Assembly (NCBI GenBank): GCA_963760225.1
Contig: CAVXCD010000002.1
Location: forward strand, 372,001 to 436,000
Direction: 5' to 3'
DNA: 64,000 nt
Source of the DNA: 13-2-20CM-66-19 sp963760225
GTDB lineage: Bacteria; Pseudomonadota; Gammaproteobacteria; Steroidobacterales; Steroidobacteraceae
Numbering within the stretch: position 1 is the first letter of the stretch; each line of letters starts with the position of its first letter. Position numbers and translations under genes: made by a program. Under the pieces are notes generated by a model. That model was not told the DNA's origin. It saw only the letters and a program-made list of their open reading frames with translations, and did no database searches. Below are positions 1 to 8,817 of the stretch, piece after piece.

Positions 1-2079
1 GAGAAGCGCGAAGCGCTCGAACGAGAGCTGCAGCGGAGCGCCCTGCGCGGCGACCTCGCCGAGATCCTGTCCGTTGAAATAATCGCGCACGCGGTAGCGG
101 CCCCCGTTGAGCCCCTTAAGGGTCACGGGCCCTTTCCAGCTCTTGGCGTAGAAGGCGTAGTACATCCGACCGTCCTTCTCCACGACGTGGGCTTCGGGCT
201 TGTCGAAGCCGATGTCGTACAGTTCGCCCCTATAGGTGCCCTGCGGCAGGAGCCGCTCGTTGTAGAGCGCGATCCACTTGCGCCAGAGTGCCTCGCGCTC
301 GGGCGTCAGGAGGAACGAGTCCTTGGGCTTCGGATCCTTCGGCCAGGTGAACTTGGTCGAGACGATCGCGCCGATGCCGACGGTGGACGCGAAATCATCG
401 CCCCCGTCGGAGAGCTCCACGTGATCACCCGCAAACGCTGCGCTCGGTCCCATGAGCGCCTTAAGCGTCTTGCCCTTCAGTCTCACCTGCCAGGAGGACT
501 CGGGGTCGGACGCCGGCGCCTGGTTCATGGAGGCGAAGTTGAAGAAAGAGTACGAGGTTCCGCAGGGGCACAGCTCCATGACCACCTGGGGATTGGTGCG
601 GGTGGCGGCGAGGTACATCGCGTGCAGGAAGTCCTGCAGCTTCTCCACCGACTCCTCGGGACGGGCGTGCTTGTGCGCCGGGTTGTAGCAGGGCGCCACA
701 CCGTTCAGATGCTGGCCGTCGACTTTGAGCCCCGCAAAGCCCCACTCGCCGATGAAGCGCTGCACCAGCGCCACCGTGTAATCGACCGTCTTCGGGTACG
801 CCGGGCACAGATAGAAGCTGTTCCACCACGAGACATTCTGCGGCGCCCCTTCCCTGTCCAAGAGCAGCATGTCCGTGTGATCGTGCAGAAGATCCGAGCC
901 CGGCGCGGCGGCGAGCGGCGCCACCCACAGCCGCGGCTTGAGCGCATGCGCGCGGATGTCCTGCACCAGAGCCTGCATGTCGACACCGCCACGCGGGAAC
1001 TTGGCGGGATCCGGGCGCCAGTCGCCAACGTTGGTCTGCCAGCCGTCATCGATCACGGCCCAGCGCAGACCCAGATCCTTCACCTTCGGCAGCGTGTCCT
1101 CGATGAGCTTGGGCGTGCAGGTGCGCTCATAGCCCCATGCGCACCAGATGGGCTCGTAGGCGGCTTGCGGTGGGTGCGCTGACACGAGGCCGCGTTCGGC
1201 CATGATGCGGCGATAAGCATCCAGCGTCCGGAAATAGTCTCCCGTGTGGGTCGCGACGAAGGTCTCGGGCGTCTCGAACGACTCCCCGGGTGCGAGCGAG
1301 GTGCGCTTGAGCGCGCCCGCGATGGCAAGCTTCGCGCCATGTCCGGTACGGCTGACGGGCAGCGACAGGAGCCGCGGCACGCGCTCCAGGTGGCCGACGG
1401 CGATCCCACAGTCGCGTCGCCACACGTCCACGATGGGTGTGCCGCCACCGTAGTCGGAGGCGGTCATGCCCATGTAGTTCTCCTGCGAGAAGCCCGTCTT
1501 CACCGGCTGCACCCAGTCGCGCCGGTCCTCGTGCGTGCTGCCGCAGTAGGACCAGAACTTAGGCTCTGCGCCCTCTTGCGCCCTCTCGACAAGTTGCACA
1601 TCGCAGGTGCGCCAGCCGGCAAGCGCGACCGGCTGCGCGGAGAGGTTGCGGTACGAGACCCGATAGAAGGCAAAACCGGGATAGCGCTCGTGGAACTCGA
1701 TGCGCACGGTCTTTTCGATCTGCCGCGAGATGCCGGTCAGCACGAGCCGCGTGCCGGTGCCGTGCTGATCGTGCACGGGCTCGCGCTCCTGATGGCGCAG
1801 CTGAAAGTGCTCCACCCGGCTGCCATCGGCGAGCAGCAGATACTCGGTCTCGGCCCAGGCGCTCAGCGCGACGCTCGACTTCCCGCTCCCCCGCACGTGC
1901 CACGCGCGAGAGCGCAGGTGCGAGTCGAACTCAAGACGCAACGCATCGTCGCCGATGCTCGCGCTCGCAGTCGCCGGCGCTGAGCCGGCCTGCGAATCCA
2001 TGCCGGCGAGCGCGGGCGAGGCCACACCGGTGCCCGCCACGAGCTGGAGAAATCGACGCCTGCTTAAATCGTTGCTCAC
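1..2079 (-). CDS. GH36-type alpha-galactosidase / alpha-N-acetylgalactosaminidase, Tat-exported, 3' end cut by window edge
   Basis: I translated the minus strand from GTG at 2079, which follows an AAGGGA ribosome site, and read 693 codons to the window edge without a stop. The N-terminus has a twin-arginine signal (SRRRFLQLVAGTG, residues 6-18), so export to the periplasm is likely. The middle resembles the GH36/clan GH-D barrel: VIDDGWQ (342-348), the strand LKVDGQHLNG with probable nucleophile Asp454, and ASDPESSW with probable acid/base Asp525. An N-terminal beta-sandwich precedes the barrel. The family releases terminal alpha-galactose or alpha-GalNAc. Its divergent neighbours look like a GalNAc/tagatose pathway, so alpha-N-acetylgalactosaminidase is a reasonable guess, but the sequence alone does not settle the sugar. 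The C-terminus lies outside the window. Confidence 0.85.
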   Translation of the reverse strand, partial: MSNDLSRRRFLQLVAGTGVASPALAGMDSQAGSAPATASASIGDDALRLEFDSHLRSRAWHVRGSGKSSVALSAWAETEYLLLADGSRVEHFQLRHQEREPVHDQHGTGTRLVLTGISRQIEKTVRIEFHERYPGFAFYRVSYRNLSAQPVALAGWRTCDVQLVERAQEGAEPKFWSYCGSTHEDRRDWVQPVKTGFSQENYMGMTASDYGGGTPIVDVWRRDCGIAVGHLERVPRLLSLPVSRTGHGAKLAIAGALKRTSLAPGESFETPETFVATHTGDYFRTLDAYRRIMAERGLVSAHPPQAAYEPIWCAWGYERTCTPKLIEDTLPKVKDLGLRWAVIDDGWQTNVGDWRPDPAKFPRGGVDMQALVQDIRAHALKPRLWVAPLAAAPGSDLLHDHTDMLLLDREGAPQNVSWWNSFYLCPAYPKTVDYTVALVQRFIGEWGFAGLKVDGQHLNGVAPCYNPAHKHARPEESVEKLQDFLHAMYLAATRTNPQVVMELCPCGTSYSFFNFASMNQAPASDPESSWQVRLKGKTLKALMGPSAAFAGDHVELSDGGDDFASTVGIGAIVSTKFTWPKDPKPKDSFLLTPEREALWRKWIALYNERLLPQGTYRGELYDIGFDKPEAHVVEKDGRMYYAFYAKSWKGPVTLKGLNGGRYRVRDYFNGQDLGEVAAQGAPLQLSFERFALL

Positions 2080-2351
2080 GTCCCTTGGACCTCTGTCTCG
2101 GCCGGAAGTCTATCGAATCATTCCAATCGCCCCGAATCCGCCGCGCCCGCCTGGCGCGGTTGACGCGCTCACGGGAATCTTGACAGAAACGGAAGTATTC
2201 GAAATAGTCTGACTCACAAAGATAAAGGTGAGTGCTGGATTTTGGCTTTCGTTTATTTTCGAATTACATAAGGGGAGATGTCAATCGATTCGTGCATGGG
2301 ACGCCTGGCGCAGCGCTCGCCAGGTGGGGCAAAAGGCGTGGACACGCGCTG
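2080..2351. promoter_or_regulatory. divergent intergenic region between the glycosidase and the sugar operon
   Basis: These 272 bases separate two divergent start codons and must carry both promoters. A TTGACA hexamer at 2180-2185 could be a -35 box for the plus-strand operon, but the matching -10 (around AATAGT, 2203-2208) is poor. The stretch from 2190 to 2275 is AT-rich compared with its surroundings and holds two TTCGAA-like cores (near 2200 and 2257) that could be regulator half-sites. No sugar regulator gene is next to it, so the controlling protein is unknown. Confidence 0.4.
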
Positions 2352-3233
2352 ATGAACCGGCGGGCCGGGCTCGTCTTCGCGCTCGTGACGACCGCGTTCT
2401 GGGGTGTCTGGGGCGCCTTCGCAGGGCGCCCGACTGAGCACGGATTTCCAGACACGCTGGTGTACGTGGTCTGGGCACTCACCATGATTGCCCCGGCCGT
2501 CTATGCGCTCGCCCGCACCGGCATGAGGCTCGAGCACGACGGCCGCTCGATTATCTTCGGCGTCCTGATCGGGCTCACCGGCGCCGGCGGCCAGATGCTC
2601 CTCTTTCACGCCGTGCACACCGGTCCGACCTACCTGATTTTCCCGCTCATCGCGCTGTCGCCGATCGTGACCATCGCCATGTCGGTGGGATGGCTCAAGG
2701 AGCGGGTGAGCTGGATCGGCGGCATTGGCATCGTGCTCGCGCTCCTGGCGTTGCCCCTATTCGACTACGAGCCGGGAGCTGCGACTCATGGCTTCGGGGT
2801 GGCGTGGTTCCTCTACTCGCTCATCATCCTCGTCGCCTGGGGCGTGCAGGCCTTCTTCATGAAGCTCGCCAACAAGACCATGAGTGCGGAGAGCATCTTT
2901 TTCTACATGACGCTCATGGGCCTCGCGCTCATCCCGCTCGCGCTCTACATGACGGACTTCTCGCTGCCGATCAACTATGGCTTAGGCGGTCCCTGGCTCG
3001 CGGCCATCACGCAGATCTTGAACTCCGTCGGCGCGCTCACCCTGGTCTACGCGTTCCGCTACGGCAAGGCGATCGTGGTGTCGCCGCTCACCAATGCCGG
3101 CGCACCTCTCATCACAGCGCTCCTGTCGCTCGCGCTGTTGGGGATCGTCCCTCAGCCCTTGAAGATCGTGGGCATCGTGCTGGCGTTCCTCGCCGCGGCG
3201 CTGCTGGCCATCGAGCCGGAGGAGCGCGTATGA
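2352..3233 (+). CDS. EamA/DMT-family permease, probable sugar or amino-sugar transporter
   Basis: This 293-residue membrane protein has about ten hydrophobic segments in two similar halves, the layout of the drug/metabolite transporter (EamA) superfamily. The ATG at 2352 gives an N-terminus (MNRRAGLVFALVTTAFWG) that enters the first membrane helix at once. A GTG at 2232 in the same frame would add 40 charged residues and is less likely. Its stop overlaps the start of the next gene by 4 bases (ATGA), so the two are translationally coupled. Position in this operon suggests it moves the sugar released by the adjacent glycosidase across the inner membrane. DMT proteins carry many substrates, so this is inference. 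Confidence 0.8.
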   Translation: MNRRAGLVFALVTTAFWGVWGAFAGRPTEHGFPDTLVYVVWALTMIAPAVYALARTGMRLEHDGRSIIFGVLIGLTGAGGQMLLFHAVHTGPTYLIFPLIALSPIVTIAMSVGWLKERVSWIGGIGIVLALLALPLFDYEPGAATHGFGVAWFLYSLIILVAWGVQAFFMKLANKTMSAESIFFYMTLMGLALIPLALYMTDFSLPINYGLGGPWLAAITQILNSVGALTLVYAFRYGKAIVVSPLTNAGAPLITALLSLALLGIVPQPLKIVGIVLAFLAAALLAIEPEERV

Positions 3234-4534
3234 AGCCGCTGCTCGATCTGGTGCGGCGCCACCGGGCAGGCGACCCGGTCGGGATGTATTCGGTGTGCTC
3301 TGCCCACCCGCTAGTGCTGCGCTCGGCGCTCGAGCACGCCCATGCCACCGGCGGCCATGCGCTCATCGAGGCGACCTCCAACCAGGTGAACCAGGACGGT
3401 GGCTACACCGGTCTGCGTCCGGCCGCATTCCGCGATCTGGTGTGGGGCATGGCGGACGAGGTCGGGCTGCCGCGCGATCGCGTGCTCCTCGGCGGGGATC
3501 ATCTGGGGCCCAACTGCTGGCAGGCGCAGCCTGCAGAGGCCGCGCTCACGCGTGCCGGCATCATGATCACCGAGTATGTCGGCGCGGGCTTTTCCAAAAT
3601 CCATCTCGATTGCTCGATGTCCTTGAGCGGGGACCCGCGCGGGCTTTCGGATGAAGTCATCGCCGAGCGGACGGCGACGCTGTGCGCCCTGGCGGAAGAT
3701 GCCTCGCACCGACGCGGCGGCGAGCCGCCCGTCTATATCATCGGCTCCGAAGTGCCGGCTCCCGGTGGCGCACAGGAGACACTGCAGGATCTGGCCGTCA
3801 CCGAGCCTGCGGCAGCGCTCGCCACGCTCGCGGCTCATCGAAAAGCGTTCTCGAAGCACGGCCTGGATGCGGCGTGGGAGCGCGTCATCGGGCTGGTCGT
3901 TCAGCCGGGAGTGGAGTTCGACCATGACGCGGTCGTCGCCTACCTCCCGGAAAAGGCGCGGCGCCTGAGTGAATGCCTTGAAGGAACCCCGGGAATCGTG
4001 TTCGAGGCGCACTCGACCGACTACCAGACTCCCGATTCGCTCGCAGCCCTAGTGCACGATCACTTTGCGATCCTAAAAGTGGGCCCGGCGCTCACTTTTG
4101 CGCTGCGGGAAGCGGTCTGGGCGCTGGACCGCATCGAGCGCGAGTGGCTGGGAGAAGCCAAGAGCTCGCGCGTGCGCGAGACCATTCTTGGGGCCATGCG
4201 CTCAGACCCCTCGCACTGGCGCAAGTACTACCACAGCACGGGACACGCGCTCGAGCTGCAGCTCGAATACAGCCTAAGCGATCGCATCCGCTACTACTGG
4301 CCCGTGCCGGCGGTCGCGCAGGCGCTCACTCGTCTTGAGACCTGGTTCGATACCGCGGCTCCCCCGATTGCACTCCTGCACGAGTACCTGCCGGCCGAGA
4401 CCGCCGCGCTCCGCGCGGGGGCCATGAAGCTGACCGCGCGCAATCTCGTCATCCATCACATCCGGCGGGTCCTCAGCGACTACTCGAGGGCCTGCAGTGA
4501 AGAACAACCAGCGCACCGGACGAAGAAGGAATAA
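3230..4534 (+). CDS. agaZ: GatZ/KbaZ/AgaZ family protein (tagatose-6-phosphate branch)
   Basis: The 434-residue protein has the expected length and landmarks of the GatZ/KbaZ/AgaZ family: GGDHLGPNCWQ near residue 86, LDCSMSLSGDP, YIIGSEVPAPGG and FEAHSTDYQ. In E. coli GatZ and KbaZ stabilise tagatose-1,6-bisphosphate aldolase. Comparative genomics of GalNAc pathways has proposed tagatose-6-phosphate kinase activity for AgaZ. No GatY/KbaY aldolase partner lies in the window. It overlaps the permease gene by 4 bases and is followed after 4 bases by the TonB receptor gene, so all are in one operon. The family assignment is firm; whether it is a kinase or an aldolase partner is not. Confidence 0.85.
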   Translation: MKPLLDLVRRHRAGDPVGMYSVCSAHPLVLRSALEHAHATGGHALIEATSNQVNQDGGYTGLRPAAFRDLVWGMADEVGLPRDRVLLGGDHLGPNCWQAQPAEAALTRAGIMITEYVGAGFSKIHLDCSMSLSGDPRGLSDEVIAERTATLCALAEDASHRRGGEPPVYIIGSEVPAPGGAQETLQDLAVTEPAAALATLAAHRKAFSKHGLDAAWERVIGLVVQPGVEFDHDAVVAYLPEKARRLSECLEGTPGIVFEAHSTDYQTPDSLAALVHDHFAILKVGPALTFALREAVWALDRIEREWLGEAKSSRVRETILGAMRSDPSHWRKYYHSTGHALELQLEYSLSDRIRYYWPVPAVAQALTRLETWFDTAAPPIALLHEYLPAETAALRAGAMKLTARNLVIHHIRRVLSDYSRACSEEQPAHRTKKE

Positions 4535-4538
4535 GACC

Positions 4539-7500
4539 ATGCGTACGCGTTTCCGGTCGATGATCGCTCTCAGGGTCTCAATGCTCTTCGTGGCTTGGCA
4601 GCTCGCCGGCATGGTCAGCGCCCAGGCGGACGATGCGGCGGCCGCGAGCAGTGCCAGCACGGACATCACGTCGACGACGCAGAAAGAGCAGCCGCCCTTG
4701 CAGGAGGTGGTCGTCACTGGCATGCGAGCGAACCTCGAGAAGTCGCTCGACATCAAGAAGGACGCCCCGGTGGTGCTGGACTCGATCAATTCGACAGAGC
4801 TCGGGCGCTTCCCGGACGATGACGTGGCCGACTCCCTGGAGCACCTGCCGGGCATTACGATCGAACGCACGACGGGCGGTGAGGGCCAGAAGATCAACGT
4901 CCGCGGGCTCTCTTCCGAGTACAACATCGTTACGATGAACAACCGGATCCTGGCGAGCGATGACGACGGGCGCGACCTTGCGTTCGATGTGCTGCCGGCC
5001 GAGCTCATCACCGGTGCGGACGTGCTCAAGTCACCCCAGGCCTCCGCAGTCGAGGGCAGCATCGGCGGCACGGTGAACCTGCGTACCGCGAGCGCGTTCG
5101 ACAACCCGGGCTTTCATGCCGGCGCCCACGCCGAGGGCAACTACAACGACCTGTCGGAGCTCAAGGGCAGCAAGTACTCGCTGTTCGTCGAAAACACGAA
5201 TGCTGACCAGACGCTCGGGTTCGTGCTGGGCGGCGTGCGCTCGGACACGAACATCCGCACCGACTCACTCAACGCCTACAACCAGAACATCTATGGTCCG
5301 GCCAGCTATCCGTACCCCACCGGTCCGAACCTCGTACCCCCTCCGGGTTCCGTGCCGCTGGTCGCCACGCCCTGCTGCATCACGTTCGGCTCGATCTTCG
5401 ATGACAAGAAGCGTGATGCGCTGACGGGCAGCCTCGAGTGGCGTCCGAGCTCGACGTTCCGTGTGACGGCGGACGCCCTGTGGACCAAGCTCAACGACCC
5501 GCAGATCGGCTACAACGAGTCGTACTACTTCCCGGCCAATCCCGACGGCACGCCCTGGGAAAACAACGCCGTCGTGAAGAACGGCGTCATTACCGCCGTC
5601 ACCGTCGACAACTTCCAGCCCGAAATGGTCAACAACACCCTGAACCGCCAGGTCACTACCTGGCTCTACGGCTTGAACGCCAGCTGGCAACCGGTCGACC
5701 GGCTCACCATCGCGATGGACGGCTACCGCTCCACCGCGAGCCGTCCGGAGGGCGGCGCGGACACCTTCGTGACCGCGGGCCTGGTGAACGACTCCCCCAC
5801 CGCGGAGGACATCCTCAATTTCGCCGACGTGCCGAACAGCCTGCCGAACATTAACGTCGTGATCCCGCCGAGCCAGCTGGGGCTCTCCACCTGTCCCTCG
5901 GGCACCGCCAGCAAGACCAATGCGGGCTTTTGCTCCTACACGTCGCTGATGGATTCGGGGTTCCTCAACAACAACAAGTACTGGTCAACGCACTACGTGG
6001 GGCTGAACGGCTACTCGGTTCACGATCAGATCACAGGATTCACCCTGGACGGCGCCTGGGACATGCATGCGGGTGTCTTCGACAAGCTGCTCTTTGGTGG
6101 CGGCTATACGAGCCGCGACAAGACCCGCGACGACAGCAGCAACGACTGGACCAACGGCTCGGGCCAGTACGGCACGCTCTACCAGACGGCCGGTTGCCCC
6201 GTTCAATGCAACCCGTACTCGTTCGGCTCTCAGGGGTTCAACGTCATCTCCATGGTGAACCTGCCGAACTTCATGAAGGGCGCCGGCGGCTCCTACCCGA
6301 AGATTCTGCCGCAGCTCAACGTCGCGCAGCTGCTCGCGTTCCTTCAGAGCCTGAACGGCAAACCGAATCCGTTCTACTGCACCGCGACTCCCTGTCTGCC
6401 GCCGTACACGCCGTTCAACTTCGCACTCACGCTGCCGGAGCTGAATCCGTACAACTCCTATGCCGTGACGGAGAAGACCTCGGCCTTCTATGTAGAGGGG
6501 GATTTCGGCGACAGGGACTGGTCGGGGAACTTGGGCGTGCGCGTTGTGCACACGACCACCACTGCGGACACCGCATCGGCCGTCCCGGTCTCGCTGTGGA
6601 CACCTTCGAACACCGCGAGCAGCGTGCAGACCTGGAACGTGCAGTACGGCACATCCCAGCCGATCGGCGCGAACGGCAGTTACACGCTCGCGCTGCCGTC
6701 CCTGAACCTCGCCTACTGGTTGCTGCCCAGGAGCCTGCAGGTGCGCCTCGGTCTCGCCGAGACCATGTCACGTCCAAACTTGAGCGAGATGGCGCCGACC
6801 TCGTCCAACAACGCCATCAACGGAACGCCCCAGCTCTACTACAACGGCACCGCGGGCCTGAAACCCGTCAAGGCCAACCAGGCAGACCTCTCGCTCGAGT
6901 GGTACTACGCCCCACATTCGGCGCTCACCATGGCGCTGTTCGCGAAGAAGATTAAGGACGATATCTACCAGGCGGTCCAGTCGAACGTGAATCTCGGCAC
7001 GCTGCAGTACGTCGGCGGCCCTCCGGGCACAGTTCCCGGCACTCCCTTCTTATGGACCGTGCAGGCCCCGGCGAATGGCGCCGAGAGCACTTACTCCGGC
7101 ATAGAGCTCACCTGGCAGCAAATCATGGAGAATGGCTTCGGGATCCATACGGACTTCACTGCGACCCGAACCCGCAGCTACGACCAGTTCGGCAACTTCG
7201 TGGGGGCCATCAATGCGGCACCCCCGACCACCTTCTCCATCGGACTGCTCTACGAGAAGGGGCCGTGGAGCGCGGACGTCAACTGGGACCACCAGTCGAG
7301 CTTCACAGTTGCCTGCAATCAGTGCACCGAGGTTCCGGGATGGCCTGCGATCTCGGATGCGTTCAACTGGGTCACGGCGAGCCTTCACTACCGCTTCTGG
7401 CGCGGCTTTGAGGTCTACGCCGAGGGCAAGAATTTGAGCAACTCGGTCGCCCGCAGCTACCTGAACGGAAATCCGCTGCTGCCCTGGGCGCCGGGCCAGA

Positions 7501-7586
7501 ACGTCGGAGCCAGCGAGAGTGGCACGGGGATCGGGTACAGTGCCTACGGACGCACCTACGTGCTGGGTCTCGCGTACAAGTACTGA
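4539..7586 (+). CDS. TonB-dependent outer-membrane receptor, probable GalNAc-glycan/oligosaccharide uptake
   Basis: I chose ATG 4539 because AAGGA lies 8 bases upstream; the in-frame ATG at 4497 falls inside the previous gene. The 1015-residue product starts with a signal peptide ending near SAQADD, followed by a TonB-box-like EVVVTGMR. A plug domain comes next (VADSLEHLPGITIERT, INVRGLSSEYNIVTMNNR, ADVLKSPQASAVEGSIGG). The long beta-barrel contains many aromatic strands and ends in an aromatic residue (LGLAYKY). Receptors of this length are typical of carbohydrate loci in Xanthomonadales and Caulobacter-type bacteria. Lying between agaZ-like and agaS-like genes, it probably imports GalNAc-containing oligosaccharides through the outer membrane. 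The substrate is inferred from context only. Confidence 0.88.
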   Translation: MRTRFRSMIALRVSMLFVAWQLAGMVSAQADDAAAASSASTDITSTTQKEQPPLQEVVVTGMRANLEKSLDIKKDAPVVLDSINSTELGRFPDDDVADSLEHLPGITIERTTGGEGQKINVRGLSSEYNIVTMNNRILASDDDGRDLAFDVLPAELITGADVLKSPQASAVEGSIGGTVNLRTASAFDNPGFHAGAHAEGNYNDLSELKGSKYSLFVENTNADQTLGFVLGGVRSDTNIRTDSLNAYNQNIYGPASYPYPTGPNLVPPPGSVPLVATPCCITFGSIFDDKKRDALTGSLEWRPSSTFRVTADALWTKLNDPQIGYNESYYFPANPDGTPWENNAVVKNGVITAVTVDNFQPEMVNNTLNRQVTTWLYGLNASWQPVDRLTIAMDGYRSTASRPEGGADTFVTAGLVNDSPTAEDILNFADVPNSLPNINVVIPPSQLGLSTCPSGTASKTNAGFCSYTSLMDSGFLNNNKYWSTHYVGLNGYSVHDQITGFTLDGAWDMHAGVFDKLLFGGGYTSRDKTRDDSSNDWTNGSGQYGTLYQTAGCPVQCNPYSFGSQGFNVISMVNLPNFMKGAGGSYPKILPQLNVAQLLAFLQSLNGKPNPFYCTATPCLPPYTPFNFALTLPELNPYNSYAVTEKTSAFYVEGDFGDRDWSGNLGVRVVHTTTTADTASAVPVSLWTPSNTASSVQTWNVQYGTSQPIGANGSYTLALPSLNLAYWLLPRSLQVRLGLAETMSRPNLSEMAPTSSNNAINGTPQLYYNGTAGLKPVKANQADLSLEWYYAPHSALTMALFAKKIKDDIYQAVQSNVNLGTLQYVGGPPGTVPGTPFLWTVQAPANGAESTYSGIELTWQQIMENGFGIHTDFTATRTRSYDQFGNFVGAINAAPPTTFSIGLLYEKGPWSADVNWDHQSSFTVACNQCTEVPGWPAISDAFNWVTASLHYRFWRGFEVYAEGKNLSNSVARSYLNGNPLLPWAPGQNVGASESGTGIGYSAYGRTYVLGLAYKY

Positions 7587-7608
7587 AGCGGCACGCCTCG
7601 CGAACCCC

Positions 7609-8817
7609 ATGATAGAGAAAATGACCAAGCCCCTCGAGGTGCTGGGACTGACCGCGCCGCAGATTCAGGCGGGGGGAGCGACGTGGACGGCGCGCGAGAT
7701 CGCGCAGCAGCCGCAGATGTGGACCGAGATTGCGCAGCGCACGGCCGCAGATGCGGCGCTCGGTCGATTTCTCGCCCCGTTGCTCGGAAATCCCGGGCTG
7801 CGCGTGGTGTTGACCGGCGCAGGAACGTCCTCGTTCATCGGTGAGTGTCTCGCGCCGGCGCTGGCGCGCGCCGGCGCGCGGGCGGATGCCGTCCCGACCA
7901 CGGATATCGTGGCGAGCCCCGAGAGCGGGCTCGCGCCCGGGATCCCGACACTCATGGTTCACTTCGCGCGCTCGGGCAACAGCCCGGAGAGCGTGGCAGC
8001 GATGGATCTGGCCGAGCAGCGGATCAAGAGCTGCTCGCACCTGATCGTCACCTGCAATGCCGAAGGTGCCCTGTACCGCAGCGCCGGCAGAGCGCGGCAC
8101 TGGCACGCCGTGCTGCTCCCGCAAGCCTGCAACGATCAGAGCTTCGCGATGACTTCCAGCTTCACCGGCATGCTGCTCGCCGCGGGAATCGCACTAGGTG
8201 CGCTGTCTATCGACGACTCGGGCGCTGCCCGCCTCGCGCGCCTCGGCACGCAGGCCATGACCTCCTGCCTGCCGGTGATCGGCGGCCTCGTTCGCGCGCA
8301 GTTTGACCGTGTGGTGTACTTGGGCAGTGGTGAGCTCAAGGGGCTCGCGCGCGAGGCGTCGCTCAAGATGCTCGAGCTGACGGATGGGCGGGTGGTCTCC
8401 ATTGCGGATGCTCCACTCGGATTCCGGCACGGACCGAAGACGATCCTGAACGGAAGTACACTGGTCGTAGTGTTCCTCAGCAATGACCCCTATACGCGCC
8501 GCTACGACCTCGACCTGCTCGCGGAGCTGCGTCGCGATGGCACGGCGGGACGGGTGATTGCGCTCGCCAGTCGCGCCGGTGTCCCTGATCATCCCGACAC
8601 GCTGATACTCGACGATGGGGGCACCCCGGAAACGGTCGGGTCGCGAGGAACGGATACTCTCGCGAATCTGGCTCTCTGCCTGCCCTACGCGGTTTTCGCG
8701 CAGGCGCTCGCGATGCTGCGCTCGCTGTCGCTCGGGCTCACCCCCGATAACCCGAACGCGGCGGGCACCGTGAACCGCGTGGTCCAGGGTGTCTCCATCT
8801 ACCCCCACGGCCGCTGA
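7609..8817 (+). CDS. agaS: AgaS-type double-SIS aldose-ketose isomerase / galactosamine-6-phosphate deaminase
   Basis: This 402-residue protein carries two SIS (sugar isomerase) domains. The first shows GAGTSSFIGE and ARSGNSPESV; the second shows LGSGELKGLAREASLKMLEL and the AgaS-like GFRHGPK. AgaS converts galactosamine-6-phosphate to tagatose-6-phosphate with loss of ammonia in GalNAc catabolism. Start codons at 7609 and 7621 are both possible; neither has a strong ribosome site. The frame is open upstream into the receptor gene, but that part is not conserved-looking. The gene follows the receptor by 22 bases and its stop overlaps the next start by one base (TGATG). The family call is strong. 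Confidence 0.88.
   Translation: MIEKMTKPLEVLGLTAPQIQAGGATWTAREIAQQPQMWTEIAQRTAADAALGRFLAPLLGNPGLRVVLTGAGTSSFIGECLAPALARAGARADAVPTTDIVASPESGLAPGIPTLMVHFARSGNSPESVAAMDLAEQRIKSCSHLIVTCNAEGALYRSAGRARHWHAVLLPQACNDQSFAMTSSFTGMLLAAGIALGALSIDDSGAARLARLGTQAMTSCLPVIGGLVRAQFDRVVYLGSGELKGLAREASLKMLELTDGRVVSIADAPLGFRHGPKTILNGSTLVVVFLSNDPYTRRYDLDLLAELRRDGTAGRVIALASRAGVPDHPDTLILDDGGTPETVGSRGTDTLANLALCLPYAVFAQALAMLRSLSLGLTPDNPNAAGTVNRVVQGVSIYPHGR

Noticed and set aside
187..1182. 331-codon plus-strand frame
   Set aside because: It is the antisense of the GH36 gene, whose minus-strand reading has family motifs and a Tat signal; the plus reading is Arg/Gly/His-rich without any recognisable domain.
2690..3229. 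Plus-strand open frame ahead of the AgaZ-like protein
   Set aside because: It overlaps the permease in another frame and reads as basic low-complexity protein; the family start is at 3230.
3311..4012. 233-codon minus-strand frame
   Set aside because: Antisense shadow of the AgaZ-like gene with no family pattern.
5930..6955. 341-codon plus-strand frame inside the receptor gene
   Set aside because: Out-of-frame shadow of the TonB receptor; Arg- and His-rich without motifs.
7372..8124. 250-codon minus-strand frame
   Set aside because: Antisense of the receptor end and AgaS start; no ribosome site or recognisable product.
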